Source: Phalacrocorax aristotelis (taxonomy: Eukaryota > Chordata > Aves > Suliformes > Phalacrocoracidae). From it: a stretch of 64,000 nt of DNA. The notes beneath the pieces were generated by a model. The model saw nothing but the letters and a program-made list of their open reading frames with translations, did not search any database and was not told where the DNA came from. Made by a program: the position numbers and the translations under genes. The first letter of the stretch is position 1; each line of letters starts with the position of its first letter. The stretch is from assembly GCF_949628215.1 (NCBI RefSeq), contig NC_134277.1:125785963-125849962 (forward strand), read 5' to 3'. Below are positions 1 through 14,859 of this stretch, piece after piece.

Positions 1-3000
1 TCATCTCAAGGAATGTATAAGAACAGCACATAAGAATCCACTGAAGCATCCAAGTAGTCAGAGGATCAACATATTCTGGAGGTACATCCTTGGCCACAAC
101 CTGCTAGAGCTTTATCTAGGAACTACTTACCAATACATGGGTGTCTCTGTTTCCTAGTGCTCCTATGTCACAGAGCACCCTCAGACTAAGCAGTGCAGAA
201 ACAAGGACACAAACATTTTTCTTTTGCAACTGAGGAGTAATACATGACTGAAAAATGATGAAAGCAGAGTAGAAAAACAATCTGGTGCGGGAAAACGGTA
301 CATTAAAAAAAAGTAATAATGAAACATTCAGGAGAGGATGAATCAAAACAAAACAAACTCAACACTTCCTATAAATCAAAGATTTCAAAATACTGAACAA
401 TTAAAGACTTGATTATGAAGAAATCTAAACACACGCAAAAATAAAAGGGCCAGATCAACAAGGTGTCTCGAAGTATTATTAAAATGATGGTCCACCTTGA
501 GAAGGCAGTTTTCAGATGCACTGACAACTCTGGGCAACCTTATTTTATGCTCTCCATTTTTTCTTGGAGATACAAATGAAAACCATTGTTGAGGAAAACT
601 GCACAAACTTAGAATAAACATGAAAGGGTAACAAGATGGGAAGCAAGTCATTACTTGACAGGAAAAGAGAGAAAGCAGAAATCCAGAAAACCTGAAGCAG
701 ACCAAGAAACAAACAGTTCAGATGGCAGAGGGATGCAGTGATGGTGGCTAAGGACACACACTCTTCTCATCGTCTTTTTCTATAAGTAAATTATCATGGG
801 CTCCACCTCTCATCTTTCTTGGTGTTTTAAATATAAAAGCTCCTCTTCAGTAAATATATTCTTATCTTTAAAACATAATTACGGTCTGAAAGCTGACATT
901 ATAAATAGCAATAAGGAGCTTCGTATTCATGTCTTCTTCATTTCTGTATCAATTTACTTGATTGAAACAGTCAAGGATATGTCTTCTGGTCCTCCAGACT
1001 GAAAGGAGTTCTTATGAGGGTTAATCCTAAAGAGGTGTTTGACAGGGTGACAGTTTTGAGTTTATATCCATAAATAATAGCTGAAATAGTAATGTGTAAC
1101 TGTAAATACTTATATATATTTAAAGGACAAAGCATTCACAGATGTTTAGCAACTTCCTTAAGAAAAGCAAGTATCTGAGTGAAAAAAAATACATTAGGGA
1201 AACCTAAAAAAAAAATAAAAAGAATACATAATCCACTAATCCATACTGGCATGCCAGGAAAACTTAAAGACAATTTGGAACAAACTTCCCAAATTCTTAC
1301 AATTAGGAAATACATGAGGAATAACATCATGAATAAGTCTTCAAATTAGCAAGTGACCAAGAAGTATACGCTTTGCCAATTTCAGTTCAAATCAAAATAC
1401 TTCATGATACACGCATATTTTTAGTACTTTTACAAATAAATTGAGGTCTTTGGAATAAGATTCTTCACTCACTAACATTCTCTTTTTCTCCCTTGTAGTG
1501 TCAGAAACAGCCATTTCAAAATTACTTTTGCAAATCTGCAAATTGAAAGGGACAAGTAATATGTAATCTCATATGAAGTTTGAATGTTTGAAAAAAATGA
1601 CAAAAATCTTTTAAAATGAATCTCAGAAAAGGTTTTTTTTCTTCACTTTAATGACTGAAATAACTACTGCACTAACCTGATGACACACTTATTTACTATA
1701 TTTTCTTATGCCCGTTATTCAGTTGTTGGCAGTAATACAGCTTCATTTAGCAATAGCTTGGACCCCTCAGTAAGGGAATGTGTACATAGTAGCTCTCTAA
1801 TCTTGCTGCCCAGCTGCTAAGACAGTCACATGAGTCACTTGCTGCCTTTAGAGCAACACACACCACTTGCTGAATTTAGAGACATTCTCTGTTTCTGCAC
1901 TCGTCATACATATAAATTGAGTAATACCCTATCCTAATCACACACAGCTCTCTAGGTGGGTTTTTGTTTTGTTTTGTTTTTAAATGTAAACCAGTGAGTC
2001 AAAGGACACATTTTTTATTAATGCCGTTAACAACCCAGCTCCACAAAGTGATTTATGTACCGTTTTTCAGTGTTATTGTTTTCATTCCAGTTAGGCTAAC
2101 TTCAGGAATCAGTTCAAACCTAGGTAACTTCACCTAATTGTTCAGTGAAAATCCAGCCCTGGAAGAATGAAGAACTCTGACTGCCAGGACGATTCAGTAC
2201 ATAGCTTTGTAACAAAACGCTTTACAACATTTGCTTCCTTATCAGGATTTTAAACTGTGACTGTTTGGAACACCACCTTATTCAATAGTCTATTTAAAAA
2301 CGATTTACATAAAGACTGACATAGTTACTTCCATGCAGCACTTTGGTCTACTGACACATAAAACCCTCGTTGAAAATACTTTATTTATTAACATAATCTG
2401 TAGGCACTACATGTGAAGTACTATCACATACAAACAGTACACAGCCTTACGTTACAGCAAAACACTGTGAGGCTAATCTTTGGACTGTCACTGCAGCCTC
2501 AGCGTAGGCCCTATGATGTTTCATTTTACTCTGTATCACGTACTATCTTCTTTCCCATATTCTCACTGTGTCTCATTATGGCACTGTTCTTTGCAGATGG
2601 TTGTATATGGAAGTGATCAACAACACAAAGCATTATGCTCTGGTCATACACATTCACAGACTACCAGTGTAGCAAAAACCCCACAGAATCGTACTTCAGG
2701 TATGGTGCAGGGCTAATGCCACCAAAACCAAGGCATCTTTTAGATTACATGAAACACTTCTCCAGTTCAAAACTATATTGGCTCAAACTGCAAAAGGTGT
2801 TTTAGTGTGCCTAAAGAAGAAAGCAGCATGTCACACCTTACCTAACTCTATTAGTTTCAAGTATGGCCAAGCTTGCCTTAAAATAGTCTTTACGGACATC
2901 TTGCCAGTAGGAAATCACAGTAAGCAATGTCCCAGCTCGCCAGTCGAGCAGTAGCACGCTTTCAAGTTAAATGCTCTAATCTGTCAGATAACATTAAATA

Positions 3001-6000
3001 GAGCTCCATAACTAGCCAGAATAGAGCATCAAGTAGTAACAACTACCTGAATTTCTCACTCATGTGTACCATTCTGAATTAGCATTTTTTTAAAAAGCAA
3101 AGAGGAATAAAAAAAAAAGTTATTGCTACGCTGTTCCAGCAAACTTTACACAGTAATTCAACTAAGTGCAAGCAAATTCTTCGCATTGGTATTTAATACC
3201 CAAAAAATTCTATTCACTGATGTACACAGTGTCAGTAAACCTAGTCAAATTTCAGACTCACACGCACATATCTACTGTTCTTACAAGTAACACTTAAGAT
3301 TTCTGAAGTCGATAAGGCAGAACTATATTTTTCTGTTGTATTTTTTGCAGAACTTCAGTTGTAAATTTTACAGGATTTTCTTCCAAGTCAGTATTGCTGT
3401 TTCTCATGTTTGTGTGACTCTCTACACAGTAACAACATATGGTTACAAAAATTGAATGAGGAAAACCCAACTTCAGAAAACAAAGTGACAGAGGAACATG
3501 GGGCAAGATTAGCAATTGAAACTACTAATCCAGATGAACCTCAGACTCTCCAAATCCAGATGAATCTCAGAGCCTCCAAATCCCGCTGGCAGAAATTCTC
3601 ATCCTCCTTTACTCTATCTTTCCCATAATCAGTATAGCATTCCATTCAGGCATTTGGCTATCACAACATAATATTCTACATCAAAATTAGGAACTGCTAC
3701 CCCACACACACTGAGAAAAGGTTTTTGCATATGCCATTTTTAATCAACAATTTGTCTCGAATAACCAGAATGCCTTAAAGCAGGCCAAACCATGCTGACA
3801 TATAAAACAATTCTTGGAAAAAAAGCTGCAATTTGATAATGCGCGTATTATGCATTCTATTAAACAAGGCTCTCTCCTTAAGAATTCAAATTTATCGGTA
3901 TATTTCTGCGATAACCTGAAACCTTTCAGATGCACTCTAGTAAGAGGTAGCTGCCTGGAATAAAAACACTGCCTACAGAATGATGTATGATGGTTTAGTG
4001 GATTAGCATGTTAAAAGCATAATCTCTTTTGACACAGCTATTTTTAAGTGGTCTCATAAAAAAAGTATAAAATGCTAATTCTGTTTTCCAATAAACATAA
4101 CTTTTGATATGCTGAGTCAGAGGTGTTACGCGTAATAATTACAGCAGGAGTACAATGCTGTTTGTATTTGTTTGGAGGAAAAAGCATGAGCACAATTGCA
4201 TGCAAATAACAAGAAAAAAAAATCACGGAGCAGAATCCAATTAAAGGCAAAGACACCAGAGGGGAACAGTAATTCTGACAGAACAAAACACTTGTTTTCC
4301 AAGGTACAAACCACATTAATAGAAAGTCAACTCCAAAGCCATGTAACTTTTACATTCAGGTTTTAAAATACACAATTCCAACACTGGACTAAAATACTGT
4401 GTGCCACTAAGTCAGTACCATATCACTTTTCTATGTATTACTTTTCATTCTGAATTCAAACCCACAAAACCAACAAACTCACTAACCTTAGAAAGCACTT
4501 TATTGTGCACTATCTGAATGTAGTAGAAGAGCCTTGTGTTTGTACAGCTCCCAGAAATAATCATAGCAGCGTTCTGAATACCGATGCGTGTCTAGGTACC
4601 TAACATTTTTAACCTCAGAAAAAAAAGTTACAGATGTATATGGACACAACATCATTTTTTTCACTCTCATCAAGTTCTAATGGTTTTGTTACTGCAAAGA
4701 TTCTTCTAAATATACATGATGTATTATTTTTGTAACTATATGACACACATGCCCTTACTGAGGGATCCAAGCTATTGCTAAATGAATCTCCCATGACATA
4801 TAAGTATTATTTACCTGGTTGAAAAATATGATCAGATTAGTATAGTAGTTATTCTTCTTCGCTTTCAAGACAGTTAAGTATTTTTCCAAGATCTTTAGTA
4901 AAAGGATTTTTGTCGTTTTCAAACACTCTAACTTCATACGTGGTTACAATAATTGCCCTTTCAAGTCAACAGACTTGTAAAAATCATCCTGAAATGTCCA
5001 TTTCTGATACTGCAGGAAAAAATGAAAATGTCAGTGAGTGACAGAAGAATCTTATTCCAAATAATTTATTTGTAAAACCCAGAGTAAAGCAGTTCCCTGT
5101 TCACACTGTAGAAAGAGACCAGTCCTTCACTGCAGGTCTGCTCCCTCCACATTCAGGACATTGCAGTTTCATCATTAAGCAGCATCCCCTGCTGAGACAC
5201 ACATGACTCTACTGTTCCATGATGTACCCTCAATGACCACCAGTTTCCAAATAATGCTAAAAAAAATACTGGTTTTACCCTGAAAACCCTGAACAGCTCA
5301 ATTCTTGACAACCTGAAAGAGCACTCCTTTTCATGAGTGCCACCTGAAACAATCTCAAATGCATGCTGCAATAAAAAAAAAAAACAAACAAAAACCCAAC
5401 AAAAAACAGATGGGGAAACACCACTCGCTACCTGAGAAGCACTTCAACTTTAACATAGACCTCTTATTCTGAGACAGGCTTAAAATGTTAGCATTACAGA
5501 CTATACTCTGTACATCTACTAATGACCTACCTAGAATTTGATAAATAGAAATGATGATATTTGGAAAGCATGAATATCTTGGAGGTCACAGTGAAGAAGA
5601 ACTGTCAGCATCCAACTGGATTTTAATAAGCTTTGCCAGGGAAACCTGGGACATGCAATTTTTATTGACTGTTTCTTCAATTTAATTTGTTTTTATTTAT
5701 AGCTAAGCACTGTTGAAGTGGCCAAGGAAACTCAAATAATCTGGTCAAGATCAGACAGGAAAAAAGTCTCCCTCTTCAATCTACAAATTCTGTAGTTCAG
5801 GTCACTTAATAACTTTGCCAGCCACAGCACTGTACTCAGAAATATCAAGAAACAGATTTCCTAAACAACTGATGAATGTAACAAATGAAGGGGAAAAAAG
5901 AATAAACTTTTATCCCCACATAAGCAGTTTAGAAACACCCAAAGCAAGAAGATAGGATACTTGCTCTTCAGGCCTGAGCTCCGCCATGCATGGGGGAGAT

Positions 6001-6179
6001 TATACATATTTTTGACTACGTGCTCTCTCAGATGTACCCCCAAACACAAAATCACATCAAGAATTTACAAAGTTGCTAAGTAACTATTCATTTGCAAGAG
6101 GGATACAAATACATTATGATCTCCATCCACTAGACCTCTTAACCTTCCCACAAAGGCCTAATTTACAAAAAGTTTGGAA

Positions 6180-6198
6180 ATATATATACACACACACG
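6180..6198. repeat. Short (TA)n(CA)n simple repeat
   Basis: A run of TA followed by CA dinucleotides lies in the AT-rich inferred PLAG1 intron. It is an alternating pyrimidine-purine tract with no other visible role. Confidence 0.7.
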
Positions 6199-9100
6199 TA
6201 TGGATAATTGTCAGAGCACTGCTGGCAGCAAAAATGATTGCAAATTTTTACGCATATTTGGGAAGGAAGAATTAACAAATCAGTTAAGCCCAGTCTTCTC
6301 CAAACTACAAGTCTTACTACTACTTCACGTAACAGCTACAGAGCACTTTCAACTTGACAGCAAATTTCTGCCTGCATTTAGGCTTTTTTTGTTACCTACG
6401 TAAAACCTTTATGCCAAAACTACCACCAAATATCAAACTATCTCCTTTATGATAAAAGTTGCACGCTTAGCAGAAAGAATTATGTGACTTTCCATCACAG
6501 TTTAACAACTAAAACTATGACAGGAATAGGGGAGGTTTAGGGCATCCATGAAATCTTTGAGGGATTGCTCAGAGTTGAGAGACTTTCCATGGCTTGATTC
6601 CTGGTGAAAACTGGAACAAACAGCCCAATACTCAAGTACTTATTCAGACAAAACCTCTAGGGAATTCAGTCTGTCTAATGAAGAATTGTGGAGCTCACAG
6701 AGATAACTGAATATATTATCAGTTTCGAGGTTGCAACATTACTGTGTGACTGAAATCACAAATTCGTAGGATTTTAATATTTTGAGAGACTGAGGGGCAG
6801 TGCTTTAAGTCATCAGAGCCCCTTCCTGACCACACCTCCCTCTTCACTCAAGGATTGAAGAAAGATCCAGTCTCCCTTATGTTCAGTATTATTATTAGGC
6901 AAACTACAGAAAAATAGAAAATAATAATACATATTCACCCTCCCCAAACTAAAGCACTTTTCTACTCCAATCAAACGAATGAGTAATCAATGCAGTTAAA
7001 AACTGCTTAAATGCAGTTTCCTTTCAGTACAAATATTTAAGCATAATGAAGAGCAGGAAGTTTGTTTTACCTGATGCATAGATAAAAACTGTACTAGAAA
7101 TCAAAATGTGTTACTCAAGATGGACTTCACTTACTTGTTCTCAAATATTCCTAAATGGTCAAGTTTTCAAAGGTAAAATAGTATTATACTACAGGGGAGA
7201 CCTCCATACCCATGCTTTTTTCCCCCCAAATTTATTTCACAGTTTATCATTTCTGAAAGTGTAAACTATATTTCTGTTTGCCTTCTATAGCAATTGATGC
7301 TGGGACTGTGAGTATTTCTTTGAGAAATAGTGATACCACATACTTGACTGATGCTGCAAGGCTGCAAAGCCTGACATCTCTTCCTCATAGGCTAGTTTCA
7401 CATTCATCCAGTTTGGGACTATTCCCATCATCCAAATACCACTACAATTAAGCTTCCCATGTTACTCTACACACAGTTTTTATACTTGTAGCATCATCAG
7501 CATAAGTTAATTCCACAGTATTCCTCAGCTCAATTTTTGAGTACAGAAATGATCAATATCAACACTTAATGGGACACAAATTCATTTTGAGAGAACAAAA
7601 GTTTTAAATAAGTGAAGGAACTGCTGGGTTCAGAAAAGAGTGCATCCACAAGAAAAGGATACAGTTGTGCAGCTAAGACAAAAGCCCTTTAAAATTACAG
7701 CTGGGAAAACATTACATTTTACAAGTAATGAGAAATTAAACAAGTTTGATATAAATATTGCATATATACTCTTTAAAGCAATTTCAACACATATTAAAAC
7801 CAGCCTGAATAATTAGGATAATTAACATATTATGATTCTTGGTAACTTTTTAAGTAACAAATAATGTAACTTTGTTGTTTAGGAATGGAGCTGATTTCAT
7901 TGTATTGGTATGCTTATAACTGTACTTAAACACCATTTAAAATAGCATGTAGCAACACCATCCTTTGACAGATGCAATAATATTTTTATTACTTTTTCTG
8001 AAACTGATTAAAATATAGCCATAAGCTATATGTTTGTGCTGGGTTATAATTAGAAGTGGTTTAGCCTAAACACAATCCCAGTATTCAAAAGAATTAAAGA
8101 AAACTGTCAAGTCACAGAGGAAAAAAAAAAATCTACAGATTAAAATTAACTGGCATTTATTGCGATCAGCTATGCCTAAGTTCTCTTCTAAGCTATGTGG
8201 TTCACAGTCTCCTAGTGTCCTAGATGAAACAAATTATGTGCGTATTGACCACAGTAACTTCCAGTGAACAAAATAAGCTTGAACAATGTCTATGTTTAGC
8301 TTTTAAACAAAGCACAAAATCCTAACCGGATTTTACATTTGTTTTATTTCAGTTTAATGCTCACTCTTCCTAAAGTACTTGTGAGGGGAAGAGCACCAGT
8401 AACTGATAACAGGTAACTAACACCATAAATTTATGCCTTCACAGTGTATCTTCTGATGAAAACCTAAGAACAGCTGTAGGCAATTTCCACTTCTGTGTAT
8501 TTATATTGTATCTATACTTCCATGTGATAAGTACAGTATTATTATTAAGCCTTGCATGTAGGCAGCTGTAGTAAATGCACAATTAGTATAAATGAAAATT
8601 CCACACCTGACAGTAAGAGTTTGAAGAAACTTAACATTTACAAACTTGTAAATCTTTTATTACTAACTATACAGGCTTGATTAAAATTTAATAGTAAGCT
8701 GCCAGAATCTCTCTTTCTGCCTTTTCCTCAAAAAAGTCTCTTAAAAAAAAATGCTGTATCACAACAGATTCAAAAGACATATTCTCCCTAAACAACCAGA
8801 TGTTTCCTTAGAATGTGTGTGTATTACATAGAAATGTAACATTCATGATAAATACCTATACCCCACAATAAACAGTTTTATTAGAAGTGACAAGCACTTG
8901 GGACAGTAAAATCTGATTTGCATACACAGGGTCCTTCTGCTGTTCAAACATTTAGTGTAATGAGATCTCATTAATCTAGAATCAGATGATTTGCAGGGCT
9001 TTTCAGAGAACTCATGCACTAGTAAATCTGATACCCTGTAGTATACAAATACATACTCAGTAAATGAAGAGGGAAGATAAGCTTTCTGATACTGTCCTTG

Positions 9101-12100
9101 CTTTTTGATTACTTGGCAATTCAGAGTAAATGTGCATAAGACAAAATCAGCCATCTGCATCTTATCTAATGAGAAATACTTCAGATTTGGCAGTCTCCAA
9201 CATGAAATGTGACCCACAACCATAAAGAAAAGCCTTTAGGGTGAAAGGTAGTGATACACAGCGTCAGGCTACCAGGTAAGTTACCTGCACCATACGTAAG
9301 TCTATGTGCAATCTGTATGGTTAAATGTTATGAAATAAAATATTATTTACAACAGTATGGAAGAGATTATTAGTTATCCTAACTTTAGTAAAAAAACAAC
9401 TTTGACAAATAATTCCCTTTAAACACTTTCTAATCTGCTTTCTGGGGATATTCTCCTTTGAGAGAGGAATTTAGCACATTAAGTGCAAAAGAAGATTATA
9501 GCAATTCCGTTTACTGTAACAGACACTTTTTGCATTTTTCCAAGTTCCTTTACATAGTTATTTCTTAATTGCATTTGATGGCAATTCTAGGTTTTGCTTT
9601 TCTGATTCCCACCTGACTTCTCAAAGCTGATTTGAGCTATTTTACTTCGGAGTTTTGAGTTACTGTTGTGTGTATTACAGCCACAGTTGTCTACATTCAT
9701 TTGTTTTATCTATCTCTCTTTTTGGTTTTATACTAGTTCAGCCTTGGTTTTTTTTTCTTCTTTCCTTTCCTTTGAACAAGTAAAATAAAGTTATGCACAT
9801 CAGGCCACATTCTACTCTCTTCATGCCCCCTTGTAAGTCTACAAAAATCGCCAGGGTTGGGCATGTATGAAATAGCCCATGACTCTGGCCATGCTTTTAA
9901 TGTATTTGACAAAGTACCTCTACAGCCTGGACAGACAGTGAATTAGGTGAGGGGCAGAAGTTATCATAAAGAAGGCTGTGACAGAAACGGATTTATTCCT
10001 TCAACATGAGAATAACTGTATAAGCTTTCCCACTCTTCACTGTCATGCAGTCATCTCAAAACCCCGCTCTGTACGGCGGTTAATTTTAATGCCATGATCC
10101 TACAGTAACTGTTTAGAAGACATGTAGGGTCCATTTAAATATTAACAATTTTAATATATCCTATAAGAAGGCCCCAACCTCTGTAACTGCTATTACCTAA
10201 CTATTTTCAAAAGCATGTTGTATCTTGTCAAAAGATTTAAAACCCCCTCTAATTCTATTCATTTCTGCTAATTCATCCTTCTAAGATGAGACAATAACAG
10301 GTGAACACTGATACCAAAGTAGGCAAAAAAATACTTCAACAAGCCAATCTAAGTGAAAGTAAAACTGAACTCAGTAATGGTGACCAGTTCTGTTCAGTAT
10401 TAGGTTTTCGTAACTTGTGTACAACTAGAATTTTTCACATTTGATGTTCGGTTGACAACTGTTCATTTAAAATGCATTAGTAACTGTAATCTACTCAATT
10501 TCAGATAAAGGGTCACTATATTCCTTGAAAAATTAAAAATAAAATATAGGCAGCTGTGTAAGTGATTATACGGAGAGTTTATCAACATTTTATACTCAAG
10601 TTACAAGTTCGCAGAATTTAAAAATCAAAATAAATTTAACTAAATTCTAGATGTGATTTTTTTGACTAGTAGGAAAAATACACAACTCTCTTGTTATCTA
10701 AATGCTCAGATAAATGCAAAATAAATCCTCTACACTTCAGAAATTTAAACATTTTACATATGATGAATACAAAATGTTACTTTGTTCTAATATTTGAATT
10801 ATTTTAAATAGTTTTTTAAGGCTACCTAAATGTGTGGTAATTGGTTAAAGATGCTTAACAGTTCAGTGGGTAGATAATGCACATTTCTTTCAAAAGTAAT
10901 GCAAGCTAAATCCTCACTAGTGGCAAATCTTTGGAGAATATCTCCTGGAGATCAAGACCTCTATCACTTCAGTGGTGGTGGCTGCTAGCTCCTTCTAACT
11001 CTATACTGATTTCAGAATGGTCTAATTGCTCTAACATATTTCACATTTTCCAGAAGATCTCCCCTTGGTAAACAGATAAACTTATTCAAGAACCCTCCCA
11101 AAAGGTATTTGCTGACAAAAAAAATGGTTTTCAAGAGGTAAGAGGTTGCAGATACAAAATCTAAAAAGCTTATGTTTTAGACTCTGAAATAAAACATCTC
11201 TTTTAACAAAATAACCTTGAACAGTTACAAACAGTGGTTTATTTAGAACATGAGCAGTGCCCTCTTTAACCCACTAATTTTAACACACATGCACTACCCT
11301 GAAAGGAAGAGACTTAAGGGCACCATTTTGACTGACTAGCTGCAGAGATGGACGACCACTAGAAGTGGCTGTGCTTTGTATGCAGTGCCTTTTGGAATTA
11401 CACAAACTTTGAGATTTAAATTAAGAAACTTTTAAGAAGTTCTACACTGGGAAACTAATTTTTCAGGATACTTACTAAATCAAAAGTACATACCAAGAGA
11501 CACACTTGAACTAAACATTCAAGAGAAGCTGAATGCATGTCAATTTAGATTCCTGTATTTGCCCTACTGTTGTAGAATACTGTAGTTATTTGCTTTTAAA
11601 CATTATTGAATAGGATTGATAAGCATCTAAGAAGGATTTAAATACATTTACAGCTCCTCAGTTTACCTACAAAAAGTAGGGTAACTTTACCAACAACAGC
11701 CCATAGTATTTGTTTCCTCAGGTGTTTCGATTTTAGAAAATCTTGAAAAAATCTTACTGAATCATGTATAGAACCAGAGCAACATATAATAGAGAAGATT
11801 ATCTCAACTCTTAGAAGCAAGGAAGCTCTGAAAGTTACTTCTATTTTTATTAAACACCACATCATCCCTGTAAGAAGAATTAAGTTTTCTACAAAAAGAG
11901 AGTGAGTAAATTTGTAAAAAAACAATCCAAAACAACATCTATCTTCTGCTATTATCATCACCATCTGCATTGCACCTCAGAATTAAACCCAGTTTAGAAG
12001 AGTATCAAATTCTCTGAGAACACCCTTTCCTCTTCCTCCTCCCTACATCCTGAATTTTGCACTGTGGTTGGATACACTGAATTTACTTTGTAATACATAA

Positions 12101-13166
12101 CCGTAAGTCAAGAAAGATACTCCACAACACGTGCTTTTTTCATGTTGTTATTACCAGTGCCTATACCTATTTTCAGCATTATAATACTAATGATTTAGAA
12201 ACTCTTAATTAGGTTAAAATGTAGTAACACATTAAGCACTTCATACTGATAGTCACAGCCACAGTATTTGAAGAGTTCTTAAATACTGTTCTCAGTACCA
12301 TTAACTAGTTTATTCAAGTTAGTTCTGTACATCTACTCCTACCTATTTGCCCCGGTATGTTAAAAACACCAACACATGGTGTACTGCTATTATTTTACAA
12401 ATTTCTATGCATTTCAGGAAATTGTTACTTCAGTCAAGAAAAAGAAGAGATCAGTGTAAAGAAATATTTGGAAAGGAACTCTGAAGTATGAATTCCTGCT
12501 AACTATAAGAGATCTCTCTAAACCATAAAAGACAGTTTTGGAAAAAAATGTTCAATTTCATTCCTTTACACAAACTGATTAATCCTTCTCCCTTAATGAG
12601 CCTTTTTTTCTAGCCTAAGAGTAGTTAATGTGATTTAATTTTCACAACTGTGAGTCACTGGAAAACTTTGAGATTTCTTCCAAAATCTCCAACCACAAGA
12701 CTGTCCTAGTCAACAACTACCATACAACAGCTTCTTTGGTCACACTTGCAGAAAAGGTAGAGATCATTTGCGAACACATGCTCCTCAACAAAGAGGGCTA
12801 GCACAATTGATACTCAACTTCCACAAGTTCAAACAAAACATTTGCTGAAATAGCCTCCCTACAAGTTCAGTACTCCATCTTCCCTCTCAAGAACCACATA
12901 CCTGTATTCAATTTTAAATCTAAAATTTAATACAAAGACTACAAAAACAAGGCATGTGTAAAGGAAACATCATAACTCCTCATAAAGGTATCAAATTGCC
13001 ATGTTAAGAAGCGATGTTAATTTTTTAAATAGGGTATTTCACTGAAAATTAAAATGCATAGGAGACAATAGGGACAAACAGAGCATTTCACATCATTACA
13101 GTTAAACATTTACAAGTTAAAAATTAAGCAAAAAACTGTACCAGCCAGAACCCATGCTAAAATCAT

Positions 13167-13199
13167 GCATGCACACACACATGCACACATATATATATG
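13167..13199. repeat. Compound CA/TA microsatellite
   Basis: Alternating CA and TA dinucleotides, starting near a GCATGC palindrome. The tract is likely to vary in length between individuals. It lies about 1.7 kb from the nearest PLAG1 splice donor. Confidence 0.75.
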
Positions 13200-14276
13200 A
13201 AACTAGACCGCAGTTAGGATGATTTTTCTTTTTTTAAACAAAGCCAGAGGCAATTCTTCCAAGTGATGCTATAATTACACAGCTAAGGTGTACTTGTAAA
13301 AAGCCCCTAGTTTGGCCAATTAAAACCTGCAGTTATTTTCACCACTTTCAAAACCTTTTGGGACTGTTCAGAAGATTTAAGTATAGAACAACCTCCACAA
13401 TATTTTTCAACAAACTCAGGTGTCCCCAACAAAACTGACTTTATTCGAAGTAAAAATAATGCATTTCATAACTTTTACAAAATGTCTGTGAAATTGCCCT
13501 ATGCACGTAGGTCTCCTCCCAGGGAATTCATAGGCAGCAGAACAACACTAGGTTTTAATATTAAACAACCTGAGACTATTTCATTTCTGCAACACCCATT
13601 CCAAAAAACGACCTCCAAAACGCAGCGTTTTAATTAACACACCAAGAAAACTCCCCTGAAGACCTGCTACACACAAAAGAATTGCTTTGATCCAAACGAA
13701 TCTGCACTTTTCCCCCTATTATTCTGCCTTAATTTATCAGACCAGGGCCGATTTGATACCTTTCCATTAAAAAAAAAAAAAACAACGAACCACCCCTCTG
13801 CCAGAGGCAGAGGTGCTGCAGAGGTGATGATAACCCCAGGAAAAGAGAAGCTGTCTCTTTAAAATGCCCTGCTATGTCCCTGATCCCACGTGGAACCAAC
13901 ATCAGCAGCACTTTCGCATTAACTTCAATGTGAGGCGAGATGAGGCATCATTATTTCATATAAATAAAACGAGGGGACTGCAGAATACGTTCTTTGTAGG
14001 AGACAAACAGGTGAACTGGACGTGCCAGAGAAACCAGCAACCACCCGCAGAAGAAGTGCCCTGCCCCTGAGCCCTCTTTGCCTCCCCTGTGGAGCATTAC
14101 CTCAACCCCACACCACTCCGAAGAATCCAGTTTAAATAGAGGAGGGAGCCACCAGGAAAACTTGAAATTCAAAGGCAACGAAAATGCACTTTATAAACCG
14201 GAAAGGTTTACTCTTTGCCTCACACATCCTAATTAGATCAGGAAAGTGACACTACAAAGGCATTACATTCCGGTCC

Positions 14277-14302
14277 AAAAAAAAAAAAAAAAAAAAAAAA
14301 AA
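14277..14302. repeat. Poly(A) homopolymer of 26 bases
   Basis: An uninterrupted run of 26 A followed by A-rich sequence. There is no recognisable retrotransposon body next to it, so it reads as a simple homopolymer rather than an element tail. Its length is prone to sequencing error. Confidence 0.85.
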
Positions 14303-14776
14303 GGCAAAAAAAGACAGAGGAAAAGAAGGGAGCCCCCATCTCCAACCCCCCCCAACCACACAAAAAAGCATTAAAAAAGGAAGTTATATAGCAGCACATA
14401 TAGCATTTATCTTATCTAGGATCACTCCACATTACCCCCAAGTTATGCACTTTCTGCACTATCGTCTCCCCCTACCTCTCTCTCCTGAAAGGGATTTTCA
14501 CGTTTTCTCATTGTCGGTGGCGAGTTATAAGAGGCTTTTGCCTTTCCAAAGAATTCATCAACAAAAAAAATTAATAAATATTAACTCCTTGCTCCCTGAA
14601 ACCTTAAAACGGTCTCGGGAAGACACGGGTTTTATTCTGTTACCTTGAGGAAGAAAAGGGGGAGCAGCCCCGATTTTTAGGTATTTTTTGGCAATTTTTT
14701 CCGATTTTTATTTTGTTATATGCCTCAGTTCTCCCTCCATTTTGGTTGTTTATGATACTGACAACAAGCTGTCCCT

Positions 14777-14796
14777 GCTCTCTCTCTCTCTCTCTC
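14777..14796. repeat. (CT)n / (GA)n tract near the PLAG1 5' exon
   Basis: About ten CT units, reading as GA on the PLAG1 strand, 60-80 bases inside the intron after the minus-strand donor at 14859. GA tracts of this kind are common around CpG-island promoters; any function is unknown. Confidence 0.75.
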
Positions 14797-14859
14797 CGGA
14801 TCTCTCCTGCTTTCAGTTAGCAAACCCCCCTCCCCAATGCAACGCGGCTCAGCACTTAC

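Larger units (their letters stand above)
1..14859 (-). other. PLAG1: Inferred 5' intron of PLAG1, no coding exon seen
   Basis: This stretch is AT-rich and has no open frame that resembles a protein. The longest frames (8843-9223 and 11638-11970, minus strand) have no motif, no bracketing splice sites and a composition like their surroundings. I recognise no transposon here. I place it in a PLAG1 5' intron only because PLAG1 lies head-to-head with CHCHD7 in human and chicken and because minus-strand splice donors sit just to the right at 14859 and 15783. PLAG1 is a zinc-finger transcription factor with large introns between its non-coding 5' exons. None of its zinc-finger sequence is in the window, so the assignment rests on synteny. 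Confidence 0.6.

Noticed and set aside
8843-9223. 126-codon minus-strand frame in the inferred PLAG1 intron
   Set aside because: No motif, AT-rich codon use identical to intron, and not bracketed by splice sites.
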